DNA of 64,000 bases from Panacagrimonas sp965216805 (GCF_965216805.1 NZ_CBDCGN010000003.1:310001-374000), one strand, 5' to 3'. Positions 27,899 through 38,364 are shown, numbered from the stretch's first letter. The notes: generated by a model not told the origin, from the sequence alone. Made by a program: numbers and translations.

Positions 27899-28737
27899 TG
27901 CGCGTACCCCCAGCGTTTCGTGCGGTGCTGCTGCTGGGCGCCGCGCTGACCGGTTCGGGCGCGGCGGCCGGTGGCGTCGTCACGCTGGCCCCGCATCTGG
28001 CCGAGCTGGTATGTGCCGCCGGTGCCTGCGATCAACTGGTCGGCGTCGGCCGCTACAGCGACTATCCACCAGAAATCGTCGGGCGCACGCAGGTCGGCGA
28101 CGCCTTCGCGGTGAATCTGGAGGCGGTGCTGGCACTCCAGCCCGATCTGGTGCTGGCCTGGGACGGCGGCATGCCGCCGGCAACGATTGAGCGCTTGCGC
28201 AGTCTGGGCCTGAACGTGGAATCGCTGCGCGTGCGCCGCATCGAAGACATCGGCCTGGCGCTGCTGCGCATCGGCGGCCTGCTCGGAACCGAGGACGCGG
28301 CCTGCGCCGCCGAAGCCGAATTCCGTCGGCGCATCCAGGCCCTGCGCGAGGCGTACCGCGACGCCGAGCCGATTCGCGTGCTGTATCAGCTGGGGCGCGA
28401 GCCGGTCTACACCATCGGCGCGCAATCGCCGATCAGCGAGGCCATCGAGTTGTGCAGCGGCATCAACGTGTTCGCCGACCTTGGCCGTATCGCCGGCGCG
28501 GTCGGACGCGAAGCGGTGATCGCAGCCGATCCGGACGCTATCGTGTTCGGCAGCCAGGACGATGCCGCCGGCATCCGCGCGAGCTGGGCGGCGCACCCCC
28601 GTCTGCGCGCGGTGGCGCGGCAGAATCTTTACGCGATCAATGCCGACGTGCTGGCACGCGCCACGCCGCGCATGGCGCAGGGCATCGAGCAGTTGTGCCA
28701 GGCGCTGGATCAGGCGCGGGCGCGATTGAATCCGTAA
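27898..28737 (+). CDS. btuF: Cobalamin periplasmic binding protein BtuF-like
   Basis: A 279-residue class III substrate-binding protein with a signal peptide ending near GSGAAAG. It shows VVTLAPHLAELVCAAGACDQLVGVGRYSDYPPE and NLEAVLALQPDLVLAWDGG, the standard BtuF pattern, and a C-terminal lobe ending in a helical segment. It would deliver B12 to an inner membrane BtuCD transporter, which is not in this window. It is coupled to ampE (TGATG), an unusual position, and its 3' end lies 3 bases from the convergent B12 adenosyltransferase gene. Confidence 0.88.
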   Translation: MRVPPAFRAVLLLGAALTGSGAAAGGVVTLAPHLAELVCAAGACDQLVGVGRYSDYPPEIVGRTQVGDAFAVNLEAVLALQPDLVLAWDGGMPPATIERLRSLGLNVESLRVRRIEDIGLALLRIGGLLGTEDAACAAEAEFRRRIQALREAYRDAEPIRVLYQLGREPVYTIGAQSPISEAIELCSGINVFADLGRIAGAVGREAVIAADPDAIVFGSQDDAAGIRASWAAHPRLRAVARQNLYAINADVLARATPRMAQGIEQLCQALDQARARLNP

Positions 28738-28740
28738 TCG

Positions 28741-29301
28741 CTATGCGGCCCCCGGCTTGCCGGCGCGCTTCCAGCTCGACTCGGCCGCGCCGTCGACGCG
28801 GCCCAGCACCCGGGCCACCACGAACAGATAATCCGACAGCCGGTTGAGCAGCTTCATGATCGGCGGGTTCACCGGTTCGACTTCGTGCAAGGCCCACACC
28901 GCACGCTCCGCACGCCGCGCCACCGTGCGCGCGACGTGACAGGCTGCGGTGGCCGGGCTGCCGCCGGGCATGATGAATTCCTTCAGCGGCGGCAGGGTGT
29001 CGTTGAGATCGGCCAGGGCCTGATCGAAACCCAGCACGTCGTCGTCTTTCACCAAGGTGCCGCCCGGCCAGGAAAGCTCGCCGCCCAGGTTGAACAGCAG
29101 TTGCTGCGTGCTGGCGAGCTTGTCGCGCACCGCATCGGGCAGCGCGTGGGTGAGCACCACCCCGATCTGCGAATTCAACTCGTCGACGTCGCCCATGGCG
29201 CACACGCGCAGATGATGTTTGGGCACGCGCGAACCGTCGGTGAGGCCGGTGGTGCCGGTGTCGCCGGTGCGCGTGGCGATCTTGCTGAGTCGGTGACCCA
29301 T
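28741..29301 (-). CDS. Cob(I)alamin adenosyltransferase, PduO type
   Basis: A 186-residue ATP:corrinoid adenosyltransferase that converts cob(I)alamin to coenzyme B12. The ATP-binding N-terminus TRTGDTGTTGLTDGSRVPK and the later VARTVARRAERAV and NRLSDYLFVVARVL blocks identify the PduO family. It is the third gene of the riboswitch-btuB-lipoprotein unit, starting 45 bases after the lipoprotein stop, and so is expected to be repressed by B12. Confidence 0.93.
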   Translation of the reverse strand: MGHRLSKIATRTGDTGTTGLTDGSRVPKHHLRVCAMGDVDELNSQIGVVLTHALPDAVRDKLASTQQLLFNLGGELSWPGGTLVKDDDVLGFDQALADLNDTLPPLKEFIMPGGSPATAACHVARTVARRAERAVWALHEVEPVNPPIMKLLNRLSDYLFVVARVLGRVDGAAESSWKRAGKPGAA

Positions 29302-29346
29302 GGTGTGGATTCCTCTTGTTGCTGTGCGCAGCCTACGCTGGCGCCA

Positions 29347-30555
29347 TCAGGGGGCGGAAACGAAATCGATATTGATCGGCGTGAGCACCGTATCGATACG
29401 ATCTTCGATTACGGTCTCAGTGCCATCGGCAAATCCCAGCACGGTAAGGCCAGGCGTTTCGAGCTCGGCGCGGCCCAGCCACAGGCGGCCCTGCGCATCG
29501 GCCGACAGCGCGCTCAAGCGGACGTCCTGCGCCACGCTCACCGCCACCGGCGCCGCGCTGCTGGTGGGATCGAAGCGGAACAGGGTTTCGCTGGCGAAAT
29601 CTTCGGTGCCGTAGAAATAAGCGCGATCGGCAGCGACCACGGCCAGCTCGGTCAGCTGACCGAAGGGTGCCGCGCCCGGGCTGCCGTCGTCGACCAGCAA
29701 TTCGCTGCTGAAGGCACCGGTGTCGATACGCACGATGCCGCCGTCAAAGGCCGATACGAAGTCGAAATCGGGCGGAACGAACTCGCCGCCGCCGGCTGCC
29801 AGCACGATCAGATCGTCGTTACCGGGGTTGGCCGCGATGCCGGACGGATTCCGTACGGGGAGTTCGATTCCGGGCAGATTGCCGGAGACGCTATCGGTGT
29901 CGATCTCCTCGTCATTGATGGTGTCGATCACGGCGACATAACCGCTCTTCACCGCCGAGAAATTCTCCAGGCGCTGCAACAGCACATAGAGCAAGCCATC
30001 CTGGATCAAGCCTGCGGTCATCTCAGGAACATTGTCGGCGGTGTCGTAGTGCGACAGATCGATCTCGCCGATCTTGAACGCGGCCTCGGTCGTCGCGGAA
30101 GGATTGACGATCCACAAAACGTCCGAGCCGTAACGCAGCAGATAGGCCTTGGTCGGGCTCAGGATCACCAGATCCGCCGGATTGCTTTGCGTGGTGTCGT
30201 CGGCGTCCTGGGTCGAATAGCCACCGTTCTGGTACACCGGCGTCGAAGGATCGCTCACCGCAAAGCGCTGCACGCGGTTTGCGTTGAAGCGCTCGATCAC
30301 GAAGTAGTGATCGCCGCCACTGCGCACCAGGATGTCGGAACTGCCGTTCGGCGGCAGATTGTTCTGCGCTTCAAACGGTGCCTCGAAATCCACCAGCGAC
30401 ACCGCCCCGCTGGAAAAGTCCGGTGCGCGCGTGGCGACCACCGCGGCGGTCGCCGGCGGCTCTGCGCCGAAGTTGCCGCCCCCTCCGCCGCCACCGCAGG
30501 CGGTGAGGATCAGGGACAGCGCTGGAAGTGTCAGTCGGTACACGGAAAGTCTCAC
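29347..30555 (-). CDS. B12-operon lipoprotein with repeated beta-rich domain (candidate BtuG-like)
   Basis: A 402-residue predicted lipoprotein: lipobox ILTAC with Cys20, followed by seven consecutive glycines and a flexible linker. The mature part is beta-rich with blade-like repeats (HYFVIERFNANRVQRFAV, SPTKAYLLRYGSDVLWIVNP, DRAYFYGTEDFASETLFRFDP, GRLWLGRAELETPGLTVLGF), suggesting a beta-propeller. It lies 3 bases after btuB and before the B12 adenosyltransferase, inside a cobalamin-riboswitch operon. By analogy with the Bacteroides surface propeller lipoprotein BtuG, which caps BtuB and binds B12, it may assist B12 capture; this is inference from position and fold pattern. GTG start at 30555 with AAGGAG about 7 bases upstream. 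Confidence 0.75.
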   Translation of the reverse strand: MRLSVYRLTLPALSLILTACGGGGGGGNFGAEPPATAAVVATRAPDFSSGAVSLVDFEAPFEAQNNLPPNGSSDILVRSGGDHYFVIERFNANRVQRFAVSDPSTPVYQNGGYSTQDADDTTQSNPADLVILSPTKAYLLRYGSDVLWIVNPSATTEAAFKIGEIDLSHYDTADNVPEMTAGLIQDGLLYVLLQRLENFSAVKSGYVAVIDTINDEEIDTDSVSGNLPGIELPVRNPSGIAANPGNDDLIVLAAGGGEFVPPDFDFVSAFDGGIVRIDTGAFSSELLVDDGSPGAAPFGQLTELAVVAADRAYFYGTEDFASETLFRFDPTSSAAPVAVSVAQDVRLSALSADAQGRLWLGRAELETPGLTVLGFADGTETVIEDRIDTVLTPINIDFVSAP

Positions 30556-30558
30556 GTT

Positions 30559-32439
30559 CTACTCCTTGGAAAACGATTGCGGATACGTCAGCGACAGCAG
30601 CAGTTGCCGCCCCGGCGTGGGAAAGCCATTGAACTGTTCGGCGTTGTCGTCGCGCAGGTTCAGTGCCTGCAACGACCAGCCCAGCGCGCGCAGCGATCCA
30701 CGCACCCCGACATCGTGGCGTCGCAGCGGCTCGGCCTTGAGCAGGTTGGCGCTGTCGTAGAACTGGCCGGACTCGAAGCCGAAGGCGTAGTGGAAAACCG
30801 CGCCACGCCAGGGGCGCGCCACACGCGCGGTGATCTGGGTTTCGAAGCGCCCTGGCAACTGCCGGCCGCGGGTGGCGCGGATATCGCCGCGATCCTCGCT
30901 GTGCTGCCAGGTGCCGCCGAGCTGCCAGTCGAAGCCGGCCCAGCGTCCGCCGCTGCCGAGTTCGATGCCGACGATCCGGGCCCGTGCGGTGTTGATCGAT
31001 CGGCCTACACCTTGTGCGCTGAAGACCGGACTGATGGCATCACGTAAATCCTGTCCGAACACGGTCAGCTCGATGCGCTGCAGCACCGAGCCCGGCGTGC
31101 AGCGCGCACCGGCATCGGCGAAGTTCGCGCGCTCGGGCTCCAACTCCGGATTGCCGCGGAACAGACCGCGGTCGCCATAGCGCTCGAAGAAGGTGGGCAG
31201 GCGTTCGCGCTGCCCCAGGTTCGCCATCGCCAGGCAGCGGCCGATGCGCCGACTGACACCGGCCGCCGGTTCGACGATCCACTCGTCTTGGTGCTGCGAG
31301 TCGGCGTCTTCTTGCGACCAAGCAGCGTTGAGACCGGCGTTGAGATCGATTTCCAGCGGCAACCGTGGACCGGTCCGGTACTCCAGGCCCTGACTCAGGC
31401 CGACACGCCGCGCCGTTGCCGTCGGCGAATTGCCCAGCCGGTCGCGCGACCGATAGTCGGTGTACTCCGCGGTAGAGGCGATCTGAAGCGCCTCGAACTG
31501 GCGGCTCAGGCGCAGCAGGCTGCGTTGCGTGTGGTCGGTCGAATCCTGCGCACCCAGTCCGAGTTCGCTGGCCGGATCCCGAAAGCGTTCGCGCGTATCG
31601 CGATGCGACAGCACGCCCTGCCAGCGCCGGTCCTGGGGCGTCGCCACACTCAGTGCATAGCTGCGGGTGTCCAGCCCGGTACGGGTGGTCGCAAAGTTCG
31701 AGCGCGTGGGCAATTGCTGACGGTCGTGCTGCACCTGAGCGCTGACTCGCGCAAAGCCGTTGTAGCGCAGCAGCGCGAAATGTTGCTCGGTGCCGGCGTT
31801 CTTGCGCGATTCGGCGCGCGCACGGTCCGGGTCCGTGGGATCGAAGGCGCGAAACGGGTTGACGTAGTCGTATTCGTTGTCCGCCGCCTGCGTGCCGGCG
31901 GCCAGTTGCACGGCGCTCGACAACTGCGCGGCGACGCCGAGCTGGCGTTGGCCGAAACTGCCGATGCTGGCGCTTGCCGTCAGCGGCGCCGGCAAGATGC
32001 TGCGACTGCGCAGGTTGATGGTGCCGGCCAAGCCGCTGCCCAGATCGATCGGCACGCGGCCCTTGTACACCTCCACCTGCTCCAGCATCAGCGGGCTGAT
32101 CAGCGACAGCGAACTGGCTTCGCCGCCGCCGGTGTCCAGGGGCAGGCCATCCAGCAGCAGACGCACCTGGCGGCCGCTGCTGCCGCGCAGGCTCGCTTCG
32201 CTGTAACTGCCCAGGCCACCGCTGCTGCGCACCTGCACACCCGGCAGGGCCGACAGCAGGTCGCCGACATCGGCGGCGGCCAACGGATCGACCGGCACCT
32301 CGATCACCACCCCGCTGGGATGCAGCTCGGTGCGCTGACCCTGCACGGTGATGGTCGGCGTGTCGTCCGCACGCAGCGATGCCGGCGCCCACAGCGCCAG
32401 AATCACGAGGTAACGGCAGAAAAGCAGGTACCTGGCCAC
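30559..32439 (-). CDS. btuB: TonB-dependent vitamin B12 receptor BtuB
   Basis: A 626-residue outer membrane receptor. A signal peptide (to about residue 24) is followed by a plug domain with VGDLLSALPGVQVRSSGGLGSYSEASLRGSSGRQVRLLLDG and EQVEVYKGRVPIDLG, then the beta barrel ending in an aromatic-rich strand. Family assignment to BtuB rests on the upstream cobalamin riboswitch and the B12 adenosyltransferase downstream, plus the size, which fits BtuB. The start is GTG at 32439. It overlaps nothing; the lipoprotein gene follows after 3 bases. Confidence 0.9.
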   Translation of the reverse strand: MARYLLFCRYLVILALWAPASLRADDTPTITVQGQRTELHPSGVVIEVPVDPLAAADVGDLLSALPGVQVRSSGGLGSYSEASLRGSSGRQVRLLLDGLPLDTGGGEASSLSLISPLMLEQVEVYKGRVPIDLGSGLAGTINLRSRSILPAPLTASASIGSFGQRQLGVAAQLSSAVQLAAGTQAADNEYDYVNPFRAFDPTDPDRARAESRKNAGTEQHFALLRYNGFARVSAQVQHDRQQLPTRSNFATTRTGLDTRSYALSVATPQDRRWQGVLSHRDTRERFRDPASELGLGAQDSTDHTQRSLLRLSRQFEALQIASTAEYTDYRSRDRLGNSPTATARRVGLSQGLEYRTGPRLPLEIDLNAGLNAAWSQEDADSQHQDEWIVEPAAGVSRRIGRCLAMANLGQRERLPTFFERYGDRGLFRGNPELEPERANFADAGARCTPGSVLQRIELTVFGQDLRDAISPVFSAQGVGRSINTARARIVGIELGSGGRWAGFDWQLGGTWQHSEDRGDIRATRGRQLPGRFETQITARVARPWRGAVFHYAFGFESGQFYDSANLLKAEPLRRHDVGVRGSLRALGWSLQALNLRDDNAEQFNGFPTPGRQLLLSLTYPQSFSKE

Positions 32440-32473
32440 GAAAGGCGTTCCGCCACTGCAACGCGAGAATCAC

Positions 32474-32524
32474 CCGTGGTCGGCATGGCAAGGCCATCCG
32501 CTGGGTCGCCCATCGCGACCACGG
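32474..32524 (-). promoter_or_regulatory. Compound hairpin between the B12 riboswitch and btuB
   Basis: CCGTGGTCG (32474-32482) and CGACCACGG (32516-32524) form a 9-bp inverted repeat enclosing a smaller ATGGC/GCCAT hairpin near 32485-32497. It lies directly downstream of the aptamer and upstream of the btuB ribosome binding region, so it is a candidate expression platform. No T tract follows, which would favour translational or Rho-dependent control. Confidence 0.5.
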
Positions 32525-32531
32525 AACCGTT

Positions 32532-32690
32532 TGCAGGCCGGTCTCCGGACTCGTGGGCGTTTCGGAAGCGCCTTCCCGGGAGGGTCCCAGTGGCTTGTCG
32601 CTTCGTTTTCCCACTTACCGTTGCGAGGGCAGTGTCCGCTTGCTACGGACTTCCCGATTAACGTCCCGACAACAACCGCCGGGACGCACC
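32532..32690 (-). ncRNA. Cobalamin riboswitch (aptamer)
   Basis: The minus strand between tsaD and btuB carries the ordered conserved parts of a cobalamin aptamer: GGTGC near 32690, TTAATCGGGAAGTCCG (about 32665-32650), ACTGCCCTCGCAACGGTAA (about 32632-32614), the B12 box GACAAGCCACTGGG (about 32599-32586), GGGAAGGC, and the closing GAGTCCGGAGACCGGCC (about 32552-32536). Adenosylcobalamin or related cobamides should bind it and repress the btuB operon. It begins only a few bases beyond the tsaD stop, so transcription from tsaD could also pass through it. Confidence 0.95.
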
Positions 32691-32703
32691 TGCGGGACGC
32701 AGT

Positions 32704-33741
32704 CTAAGCCCAGTCGAGCTTGGGTGTCGTGCCGGGCGGTTGTAGCTCCGCCAGCGGCCAGCGCGGCGTGGTGAACAGGGCCTGCGTGGCGCGGCGTCCC
32801 TCGGCCCGCCGCGCCCAGCCGGCGCAGGCGATCATGGCGGCGTTGTCGGTACAGAACTCCGGGCGCGGGAAGTACAGGCCGAACCCGCGTTGCTCGGACA
32901 AGGCCTTGAGCCGCGCGCGCAGGCGCAGGTTGGCGCCAACGCCGCCGGCCACGATCAACCCGCGATGGCCGGTGACGTCCAGCGCGCGCGCGCACTTGAT
33001 GGCCAGGGTTTCGGTCACCGCGTCTTCGAATCCGCGTGCCAGATCGGCCCGGGCCTGATCTCCGACAGCCCGTGGCATCGCGGTCAGCACCGCGGTCTTG
33101 AGGCCGCTGAAGCTGAAATCCAGCCCGGGGCGGTCCGTCATCGGCCGCGGAAAGCGGAACTCGCCCGGCCGGCCGTTTTCGGCCAGCCGCGCCAGATGCG
33201 GACCGCCGGGGTAGGGCAGGCCGAGCAACTTGGCGGTCTTGTCGAAGGCCTCGCCCACCGCATCGTCCAGGCTTTCGCCCAGCAGGGTGTAGCGTCCCAC
33301 GCCCTCCACCGAGACCAGCAGGGTGTGCCCGCCCGACACCAGCAGCGCGGTGAAGGGGAATTCCGGCCGCTTGCTCTCCAGCATGGGCGCCAGCAAGTGG
33401 CCTTCCATGTGATGCACCGGAATCAGCGGCAGGCCACGTGCCAGCGCGATTCCGGCCGCCACCGAGGCGCCCACCATCAGGGCGCCGATCAGTCCGGGCC
33501 CGGCGGTATAGGCCACGCCGCGCAGATCGGAGTAGCCAACGCCGGCTGCGGCCAGGGTTTCGCGCAGCAGCGGCGCCACCCGGGTGATGTGGTCGCGCGA
33601 GGCGAGTTCTGGCACCACGCCGCCGTAGCGGGCATGCAGATCAACCTGCGAATGCAGGCGATGCGCGAGCAAACCGCGGGCGCCGTCGTAGACGGCCACC
33701 GCAGTTTCATCGCAGGAGGTTTCCAGGGCGAGGACGGGCAT
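32704..33741 (-). CDS. tsaD: tRNA N6-adenosine threonylcarbamoyltransferase TsaD
   Basis: A 345-residue ASKHA-fold enzyme that transfers the threonylcarbamoyl group to A37 of ANN-decoding tRNAs, working with TsaB and TsaE. Signatures are LETSCDETAVAVYDG, the metal-binding HHMEGHL, LLVSGGHTLLV, DDAVGEAFDKTAKLLGLPYPGGP, and VAGGVGANLRLRARL. It is divergent from rpsU with 116 bases between the starts, the conserved gammaproteobacterial arrangement. Confidence 0.97.
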   Translation of the reverse strand: MPVLALETSCDETAVAVYDGARGLLAHRLHSQVDLHARYGGVVPELASRDHITRVAPLLRETLAAAGVGYSDLRGVAYTAGPGLIGALMVGASVAAGIALARGLPLIPVHHMEGHLLAPMLESKRPEFPFTALLVSGGHTLLVSVEGVGRYTLLGESLDDAVGEAFDKTAKLLGLPYPGGPHLARLAENGRPGEFRFPRPMTDRPGLDFSFSGLKTAVLTAMPRAVGDQARADLARGFEDAVTETLAIKCARALDVTGHRGLIVAGGVGANLRLRARLKALSEQRGFGLYFPRPEFCTDNAAMIACAGWARRAEGRRATQALFTTPRWPLAELQPPGTTPKLDWA

Positions 33742-33857
33742 GGGGGGCGGAGTTTCGGCCTTCTCTCCGGACGATGCCAGCCCGCGTCTTTGCTTTCGGC
33801 GTGCCCCGGGCTTAACATTCGCGCCCTTTTTTGATGTTCCGGGAGTCGCGTCTTCTC

Positions 33858-34073
33858 ATGCCCGCCGTCCGCGTCCGCGAAAACGAACCGTTTGAAGTTG
33901 CCCTGCGCCGTTTCAAGCGCACCTGCGAAAAAGCCGGTGTGCTGACCGACGTTCGCAAAAAGGAATTCTTTGAAAAGCCCAGCATGGAGCGCAAGCGCAA
34001 GCGCGCCGCTGCGGTCAAGCGTCAGCAGAAGCGCGTGTCGCGCGACGTGACGCGGCGCACCCGGCTGTACTGA
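33858..34073 (+). CDS. rpsU: 30S ribosomal protein S21
   Basis: A 71-residue basic ribosomal protein: MPAVRVRENEPFEVALRRFKRTCEKAG at the start and KPSMERKRKRAAAVKRQQKR later, the standard bS21 sequence. The ATG at 33858 was chosen by family start; a longer in-frame ORF adds only MMFRESRLL. It is the first gene of the rpsU-yqeY-dnaG-rpoD macromolecular synthesis cluster. Confidence 0.97.
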   Translation: MPAVRVRENEPFEVALRRFKRTCEKAGVLTDVRKKEFFEKPSMERKRKRAAAVKRQQKRVSRDVTRRTRLY

Positions 34074-34154
34074 GCGGGTTTCGGTGGCGGAGCCAACACT
34101 CCGCGACCCCCATTGCGGGTTAAATTCATCGGGCGCCTGTGGGGCGCCCTTGGT

Positions 34155-34601
34155 ATGTCCGAAATCAAGAACCGACTGCTGGAAGACATCAAGACGGCCA
34201 TGAAGGCCGGCGACAAGGAGCGGCTGTCGGTCCTGCGCATGCTTTCGTCCGACTTGAAGAATCGCGAGGTGGTCGACGCAGTAGAGATCACTGACGCCGT
34301 GGTCATCGCCAGCGTCGAAAAGATGCTCAAGCAGCGGCGCGATTCGGAATCGCAGTTCCGCGCCGGCAATCGCCCCGACCTGGCCGACAAGGAAGCCGCC
34401 GAGATTGCGGTGCTGATGACCTATCTGCCGCAGCAGCTGAGCGCTGACGAGGTCGACGCGCTGATCGCCCAGGCCATCGCCGAAACCGGCGCGCAGGGCC
34501 CCAAGGACATGGGCAAGGTGATGGGCTGGATCAAGCCCAAAGTGGCCGGCAAGACCGACATGGGCCAGCTGTCCGGCCTGATCAAGGCCAAGCTCGGCTG
34601 A
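34155..34601 (+). CDS. yqeY: GatB/YqeY domain protein
   Basis: A 148-residue helical protein: MSEIKNRLLEDIKTAMKAGDKERLSVLRML, then EIAVLMTYLPQQLSADEV and GPKDMGKVMGWIKPKVAGKTDMGQLSGLIKAKL, the family's two-domain pattern. The C-terminal part resembles the tail domain of GatB, which binds tRNA, but the function of free-standing YqeY is not settled. It lies between rpsU and dnaG, its usual place. Confidence 0.94.
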   Translation: MSEIKNRLLEDIKTAMKAGDKERLSVLRMLSSDLKNREVVDAVEITDAVVIASVEKMLKQRRDSESQFRAGNRPDLADKEAAEIAVLMTYLPQQLSADEVDALIAQAIAETGAQGPKDMGKVMGWIKPKVAGKTDMGQLSGLIKAKLG

Positions 34602-34638
34602 AGGCTCCGCCGCCGCTTCGCCCGGCCTAGAATCGCGC

Positions 34639-36381
34639 ATGGCCGGCGGCCTCATCCCCCAGGGTTTTGTTCAGGACCTCCTCGCGCGCACCGACATCGT
34701 CGAGGTGGTGGGCTCGCGCCTGGAACTCAAGCGCGCGGGGCGCGAGTTCAAGGCGCTGTCGCCGTTCACCAACGAAAAATCGCCTTCGTTCTTCGTCTCG
34801 CCGACCAAGCAGTTCTTCCACTGTTTTTCCTCCGGCAAGAGCGGCAATGCCATCGGCTTTCTGATGGAGTACGACCGCCTGACCTTCGTCGAGGCGGTGG
34901 AAGAACTGGCCGGACGCCTGGGCCTGGACGTGCCGCGCGAGGGCGGCAAGTTCGAGCGCCTGGTGCTGGACGGGCCGCTGGATGCGCTGGCGGCGGCGCA
35001 GCGCTTCTTCTCCGATCAGTTGCGCCAACATCAACCCGCCATCGAGTATCTGAAGCGGCGCGGGGTCAGCGGCGCCACGGCCAAGGCCTTCGGCATCGGC
35101 TATGCGCCGGACAGCTGGGATGCGCTGACGCATTTCTTCGACGATCCCAGGCACGCCATCGACGCTGGCCTGCTCAAGCGCAGCGAGCAGCGCCAGAGCG
35201 TCTACGACGTCTTTCGCAATCGGGTGATGTTCCCCATCCGCGATCCGCGCGGCCGGGTCATCGCCTTTGGCGGACGCACCCTTGGGGATGATCCGGCCAA
35301 GTATCTCAACTCACCCGAGACCGCCTTGTTCCACAAGGGTCGCCATCTTTACGGCCTGTACGAGGCCAAGCAGTCGCGCAAGAGTGCGCTGCCTTATTTG
35401 GTGGTCGTCGAGGGCTATATGGACGCGGTGATGCTGGCACAGCACGGCATTTCGGAAGTGGTGGCGACCCTGGGCACTGCGACCACGCGCGAACATCTCA
35501 ATCTATTGTTCAAGTCCACTTCCAAGGTCGTGTTCTGCTTCGACGGCGACCGCGCCGGCCGCGCCGCCGCCTGGCGGGCGCTGGAGCAGGCATTGCCCGA
35601 GGTGGACGAACGACGCGAGTGCGTGTTCATGTTCCTGCCCGAAGGTCACGACCCCGATTCCCTGGTGCAGGAGATCGGCGCCGAGCCGTTCCGCCAGCGC
35701 ATCGACAGCGCGCTGCCCCTTACGGCATTCCTGCTGGGAGAGTTGGGCAAGCAGGCCGAACTGGGGACGCTGGACGGACGCGCCAAGCTGGCGGGCCTCG
35801 CCAAGCCGCACTTGGCCAGGATGCGCGAAAGCCCGCTACGCAGTCTGTTGATGGACGAATTGACGCGCCTGACCCGAATTCGTCGCGAAGAATTGCTCGA
35901 CCCTGCGACCGGCCCTGCGCCGACCACACCAATCGAGCGTCCGCATGCCCGCTTCGACGCCGGACAGGTGCGCGCAATCAAGCGCGGATTGCAGTTGCTG
36001 CTGGAACGGCCGGCGCTGGCGCAAACCCTGTCCGGCATCGAGCTGCTCGCACAGGCGCGCATCCCGGGCATCGGCATCCTGGTGGAAGCCATCGAGTTTT
36101 TTCTGGAAAACCCGAACGCCCACAGCGGCCAGCTGCACGAGCATTGGCGCGACACCCCCAAGGCCGCCGCGCTGGAGCGCCTGGGCCGGCTGGAACCGCT
36201 GCTCGACGACGCCAGCATTGAACGCGAGTTCGCCGACACCATGTCTCGACTCGTGCGCAAGGCCCTGCACCTGCGAACCGAGTGGTTGCAGGGCGAAGCG
36301 CAAATGCGCGAATTATCGGGTCCGGAACTGGCGGAATGGCAGGCCATTCGGGCTCAACTGTCGGGCCGGCCGCTGGTCTAA
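34639..36381 (+). CDS. dnaG: DNA primase, lacking the canonical zinc ligands
   Basis: A 580-residue primase that synthesises RNA primers at the fork. The N-terminal domain aligns with the zinc-binding domain, but the usual Cys-His-Cys-Cys ligands are Ser41, Thr44, Cys62 and Ser65 (LSPFTNEKSPSF and HCFSSGKSGNAI), so three of four are lost. The RNA polymerase core is intact with the TOPRIM Glu in VVEGYMDAVMLAQHG and Asp pair in CFDGDRAGRAA. The C-terminal helicase-interaction domain follows. Some Alphaproteobacteria have a similar zinc-less LSPF...FSSGKxG motif, so the enzyme is probably active. Confidence 0.95.
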   Translation: MAGGLIPQGFVQDLLARTDIVEVVGSRLELKRAGREFKALSPFTNEKSPSFFVSPTKQFFHCFSSGKSGNAIGFLMEYDRLTFVEAVEELAGRLGLDVPREGGKFERLVLDGPLDALAAAQRFFSDQLRQHQPAIEYLKRRGVSGATAKAFGIGYAPDSWDALTHFFDDPRHAIDAGLLKRSEQRQSVYDVFRNRVMFPIRDPRGRVIAFGGRTLGDDPAKYLNSPETALFHKGRHLYGLYEAKQSRKSALPYLVVVEGYMDAVMLAQHGISEVVATLGTATTREHLNLLFKSTSKVVFCFDGDRAGRAAAWRALEQALPEVDERRECVFMFLPEGHDPDSLVQEIGAEPFRQRIDSALPLTAFLLGELGKQAELGTLDGRAKLAGLAKPHLARMRESPLRSLLMDELTRLTRIRREELLDPATGPAPTTPIERPHARFDAGQVRAIKRGLQLLLERPALAQTLSGIELLAQARIPGIGILVEAIEFFLENPNAHSGQLHEHWRDTPKAAALERLGRLEPLLDDASIEREFADTMSRLVRKALHLRTEWLQGEAQMRELSGPELAEWQAIRAQLSGRPLV

Positions 36382-36453
36382 CCCCGGCGCCATCCGGTAA
36401 AATGCGCAGTTCTTCGCCACTCATCGGGCCTCCGGGCCCTCGCCAGGCCGATC

Positions 36454-38304
<1,851 letters not shown>

Positions 38305-38313
38305 GGTCGCAGC

Positions 38314-38341
38314 AAAAAAGCCCCGCATGCGGGGCTTTTTT
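38314..38341. terminator. Bidirectional terminator between rpoD and siaD
   Basis: AAAAAAGCCCCGCATGCGGGGCTTTTTT is an almost symmetrical intrinsic terminator: a 9-bp GC-rich stem with an A run on one side and a T run on the other. It ends both rpoD (plus) and the convergent sia operon (minus). Confidence 0.95.
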
Positions 38342-38364
38342 ACGGGGGCGCAGCTTGCCACGGC

